A stretch of DNA of 64,000 nucleotides from Halobacillus sp. A1. Its GTDB lineage: Bacteria; Bacillota; Bacilli; Bacillales; Halobacillaceae. Location: NCBI RefSeq assembly GCF_024189295.1, contig NZ_JAIZEN010000010.1, positions 1-64,000 on the forward strand. The letters are read 5' to 3'. Of the stretch, positions 61,648 through 64,000 are shown in pieces. The notes below the pieces were generated by a model that saw nothing but the letters and a program-made list of their open reading frames with translations, was not told the origin of the DNA and searched no databases. The position numbers and the translations under genes are program-made. Position 1 is the stretch's first letter; every line of letters starts with the position of its first letter.

Positions 61648-62886
61648 ATGACAAAACCAAAAGTAGTATTAGCATATTCAGGCGGACTGGACACATCGAT
61701 TTCGGTGAAATGGATTCAAGAGAAATACGGGTATGATGTAATTGCTCTTGGACTTGATGTGGGCGAAGGGAAGGATCTTGAGACCATTCGCCAGAAAGCG
61801 CTGGATGTCGGAGCTATTAAGGCGATCATGGTAGATGCAAAAGAGATGCTTGCTAAAGATTATCTTATGCCAGCTTTAAAAGCGAACGCACTTTATGAAG
61901 GTAAATATCCTTTATCCTCAGCATTGTCTCGTCCTTTAATTTCAAAACTTCTTGTCGACGTAGCTGAACAGGAAGGCGCAGTGGCAGTGGCGCACGGATG
62001 TACTGGGAAAGGGAATGACCAGGTAAGATTCGAGGTTTCAATCCAGGCGTTAAATCCTGACTTGGAGGTCATCGCACCTGTAAGAGAATGGGGTATGACA
62101 CGTGATGAGCAGATCAAATATGCAGAGGAAAAAGGAATTCCGATTCCTGTAAATCTTGAGAATCCTTTCTCTATTGATGCGAATATTTGGGGGCGTGCTT
62201 GTGAAGCAGGTGTTCTGGAAGATCCTTGGATGGAAGCACCGGAAGCTGCATATGCATGGACGAATCCGATAGAAAAAACACCAGATACTCCAGATACTAT
62301 TGAACTGGAATTTGAAAAAGGCGTGCCGATCGCTCTTAATGGAAAGCCGATGGATCTTGTTGCTCTTATTGAGAAATTAAATGATTTAGGCGGGTTGCAT
62401 GGAGTCGGCCGTATTGATCATACGGAAAATCGTCTAGTAGGCATCAAATCAAGAGAAGTTTATGAAAATCCTGCAGCGATGATTCTGATTAACGCGCATA
62501 AAGAACTTGAATTCCTGACACTAACGAGAGAAGTTTCTCAATATAAAGTCAATGTGGAACAGCAAATGTCCAAGATGATTTACGACGGCTTATGGTATTC
62601 ACCATTGCAGCCAGCGCTGCAGGCTTTTATTGAAGAGACACAGGATGTTGTGACTGGTACGGTCAAAGTGAAGCTTTTCAAAGGTCACTACAACGTTACT
62701 GGCAAAAAATCCCCTGTCAGTCTTTACAATGAAGAGCTTTCTACGTATTCTAAAGACGATGCCTTTGACCACAATGCAGCCGTAGGATTCATTAAACTAT
62801 GGGGGCTGCCGACAAAGGTAAACGCTGATGTCCATAAGGCAGAAGCAATTAAAGCAAAGAAAGTGCCGGTGAGTATGAATGAGTAA
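61648..62886 (+). CDS. argG: Argininosuccinate synthase
   Basis: 412 residues. ATP-pyrophosphatase loop [46 protein letters not shown] and [19 protein letters not shown] are diagnostic. It joins citrulline and aspartate using ATP to argininosuccinate. ATG 61648 has AAGGAGG seven bases upstream; the frame is open upstream across the terminator tail but has no site. First gene after the T-box; overlaps argH by eight bases. Confidence 0.97.
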   Translation: MTKPKVVLAYSGGLDTSISVKWIQEKYGYDVIALGLDVGEGKDLETIRQKALDVGAIKAIMVDAKEMLAKDYLMPALKANALYEGKYPLSSALSRPLISKLLVDVAEQEGAVAVAHGCTGKGNDQVRFEVSIQALNPDLEVIAPVREWGMTRDEQIKYAEEKGIPIPVNLENPFSIDANIWGRACEAGVLEDPWMEAPEAAYAWTNPIEKTPDTPDTIELEFEKGVPIALNGKPMDLVALIEKLNDLGGLHGVGRIDHTENRLVGIKSREVYENPAAMILINAHKELEFLTLTREVSQYKVNVEQQMSKMIYDGLWYSPLQPALQAFIEETQDVVTGTVKVKLFKGHYNVTGKKSPVSLYNEELSTYSKDDAFDHNAAVGFIKLWGLPTKVNADVHKAEAIKAKKVPVSMNE

Positions 62887-64000
62887 GCTTTGGGGTGGAA
62901 GATTTACAAAACCGACGGATAAACTGGTCGAAGAGTATACCTCTTCGATCGGTTTTGACGTTAAATTAGCATTACAAGATATACAGGGCAGCCAGGCTCA
63001 CGTAGAAATGCTTGGCAAGTGCGGCATCATCGCGGAAGAGGAAGCTGCTCAAATCAAAGAAGGCCTGCAGACTATACAAAAGAAAATCGAAAATGAGGAA
63101 GTTGAATTTTCGGTAGCTCATGAAGATATTCACATGAATATCGAAAAGCTCCTTATTGATGAAATTGGTCCTGTTGGAGGCAAGCTTCATACGGGAAGAA
63201 GCCGTAATGATCAAGTGGCTACTGATATGCATTTATATTTGAAAGAAAAGACGAAGCATCTAATCAATCTGCTTGAATCAGTGCAGAAGTCCCTTGCAGA
63301 TCAGGCGGAACAGCATGTGGATACGATCATCCCTGGGTATACCCACTTGCAGCGCGCCCAGCCTGTTTCCTTCGCGCACCATTTATTAGCCTACTTCTGG
63401 ATGTTCGAGCGTGATAAGGAGCGTCTGCAGGATAGTATTAAACGAATCGATTGGTCCCCACTAGGGGCGGCGGCTCTTGCAGGAACGCCATATCCAGTCG
63501 ATAGAAAAATGGCAGCTGAGTCGCTCGGATTTGAGAACGTTTATCCAAACTCATTAGACGCAGTCAGCGATCGGGATTTCATTTTGGAATTTTTGTCGAT
63601 TTCTTCTATTTTAATCACCCATATTTCAAGACTTTCTGAAGAATTGATTCTTTGGGGAAGCCAGGAATTCAATTTTGTGGAGCTGGATGATGCGTTTTGT
63701 ACGGGTTCCAGCATTATGCCTCAGAAGAAAAATCCGGATGTGCCTGAGCTGCTTCGCGGGAAAACGGGCCGTATTTATGGAAACCTGATAGGGCTGCTAA
63801 CGTTGCTGAAAGGTCTTCCGCTTGCTTATAACAAAGATATGCAGGAAGATAAAGAAGGAATGTTTGATACAGTGGAAACACTTGATGGTGCGTTATCACT
63901 GCTGGCTCCGATGCTTGCATCTATGGAAGTCAAATCTGACAATATGCGTCAGGCGGTAAATGAAGATTATTCCAATGCGACGGATATCGCTGATTATTTA
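62879..64000 (+). CDS. argH: Argininosuccinate lyase (3' end outside window)
   Basis: Open from ATG 62879 to the window edge: 374 residues of an expected 455-470. [48 protein letters not shown] and the fumarase/lyase signature [11 protein letters not shown] are present and intact. It cleaves argininosuccinate to arginine and fumarate. It starts eight bases inside argG, so the pair is coupled, and shares the T-box. Confidence 0.97.
   Translation, partial: MSKLWGGRFTKPTDKLVEEYTSSIGFDVKLALQDIQGSQAHVEMLGKCGIIAEEEAAQIKEGLQTIQKKIENEEVEFSVAHEDIHMNIEKLLIDEIGPVGGKLHTGRSRNDQVATDMHLYLKEKTKHLINLLESVQKSLADQAEQHVDTIIPGYTHLQRAQPVSFAHHLLAYFWMFERDKERLQDSIKRIDWSPLGAAALAGTPYPVDRKMAAESLGFENVYPNSLDAVSDRDFILEFLSISSILITHISRLSEELILWGSQEFNFVELDDAFCTGSSIMPQKKNPDVPELLRGKTGRIYGNLIGLLTLLKGLPLAYNKDMQEDKEGMFDTVETLDGALSLLAPMLASMEVKSDNMRQAVNEDYSNATDIADYL

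Overview
The window reads as chromosome of a moderately halophilic, low-GC, spore-former-type Bacillaceae, most like Halobacillus or a close relative. Reasons: strong AGGAGG ribosome sites with many GTG/TTG starts, TPP-riboswitch ykoFEDC, T-box argGH, a tasA/sipW matrix operon, a complete ectABC ectoine operon, acidic exported proteins, and families of structured intergenic repeats typical of this group. The assignment rests on gene content only. I saw no rRNA, tRNA, prophage, transposase or CRISPR array.

Layout. 0.4-9 kb: GNAT, AraC/GyrI regulator, CNNM/CorC protein, FUSC-like exporter, PLP enzyme, DrrAB-type ABC exporter, metallophosphatase. 9-16.5 kb: cytochrome P450 divergent from a LysR gene, a thioesterase, alanine dehydrogenase with its AdeR-like regulator, and an unusual tandem-AbrB/zinc-knuckle/CHAD protein. 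16.6-19.3 kb: SsuCBA/NMT1-type ABC importer. 20-26 kb: AbgT transporter, PadR-DUF2812 pair, nitronate monooxygenase, VOC protein, FusB-like EF-G-binding protein. 25.9-30.6 kb, minus strand: biofilm-type operon (repeat-rich tapA-position protein, sipW, tasA/calY, neutral protease) plus an orphan NarL/DegU-type response regulator. 32-36 kb, minus strand: ykoFEDC ECF transporter under a TPP riboswitch. 36-40 kb: SSS symporter, GlcD-type oxidase and BASS symporter. 40-43.7 kb: a holin-like type I toxin, an ATP-pyrophosphatase, a second histidyl-tRNA synthetase preceded by a His-codon leader peptide and terminator, and another small toxin-like peptide. 44-46.5 kb: ectABC. 46.9-52.3 kb: mtlA-mtlR-mtlF-mtlD. 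53-59.3 kb: metallophosphoesterase, DUF692-like protein, arylsulfotransferase, acidic lipoprotein, MFS exporter and methyltransferase. 59.3-61.3 kb is gene-poor and repeat-rich. 61.3-64 kb: T-box argG-argH, with argH cut by the window edge.

How genes work together. EctABC makes the compatible solute ectoine from aspartate semialdehyde; MtlA/F import and phosphorylate mannitol, MtlD oxidises it and MtlR senses it; AdeR probably activates ald for alanine use; SipW probably processes the TasA-like matrix protein; the riboswitch couples thiamine status to YkoFEDC; the T-box couples Arg-tRNA charging to arginine synthesis.

Most promising for follow-up: (1) a classical His-codon leader-peptide attenuator in front of a histidyl-tRNA synthetase paralogue whose motif 3 lacks the usual Arg; (2) the AbrB-AbrB-CxxC/CxxC-CHAD protein, possibly a polyphosphate-linked DNA-binding regulator; (3) two small holin-like toxin genes, one bracketed by a perfect long-range inverted repeat and an orphan minus-strand terminator; (4) a structured repeat family with about eight copies in 64 kb, including nested, chimeric and internally deleted forms.
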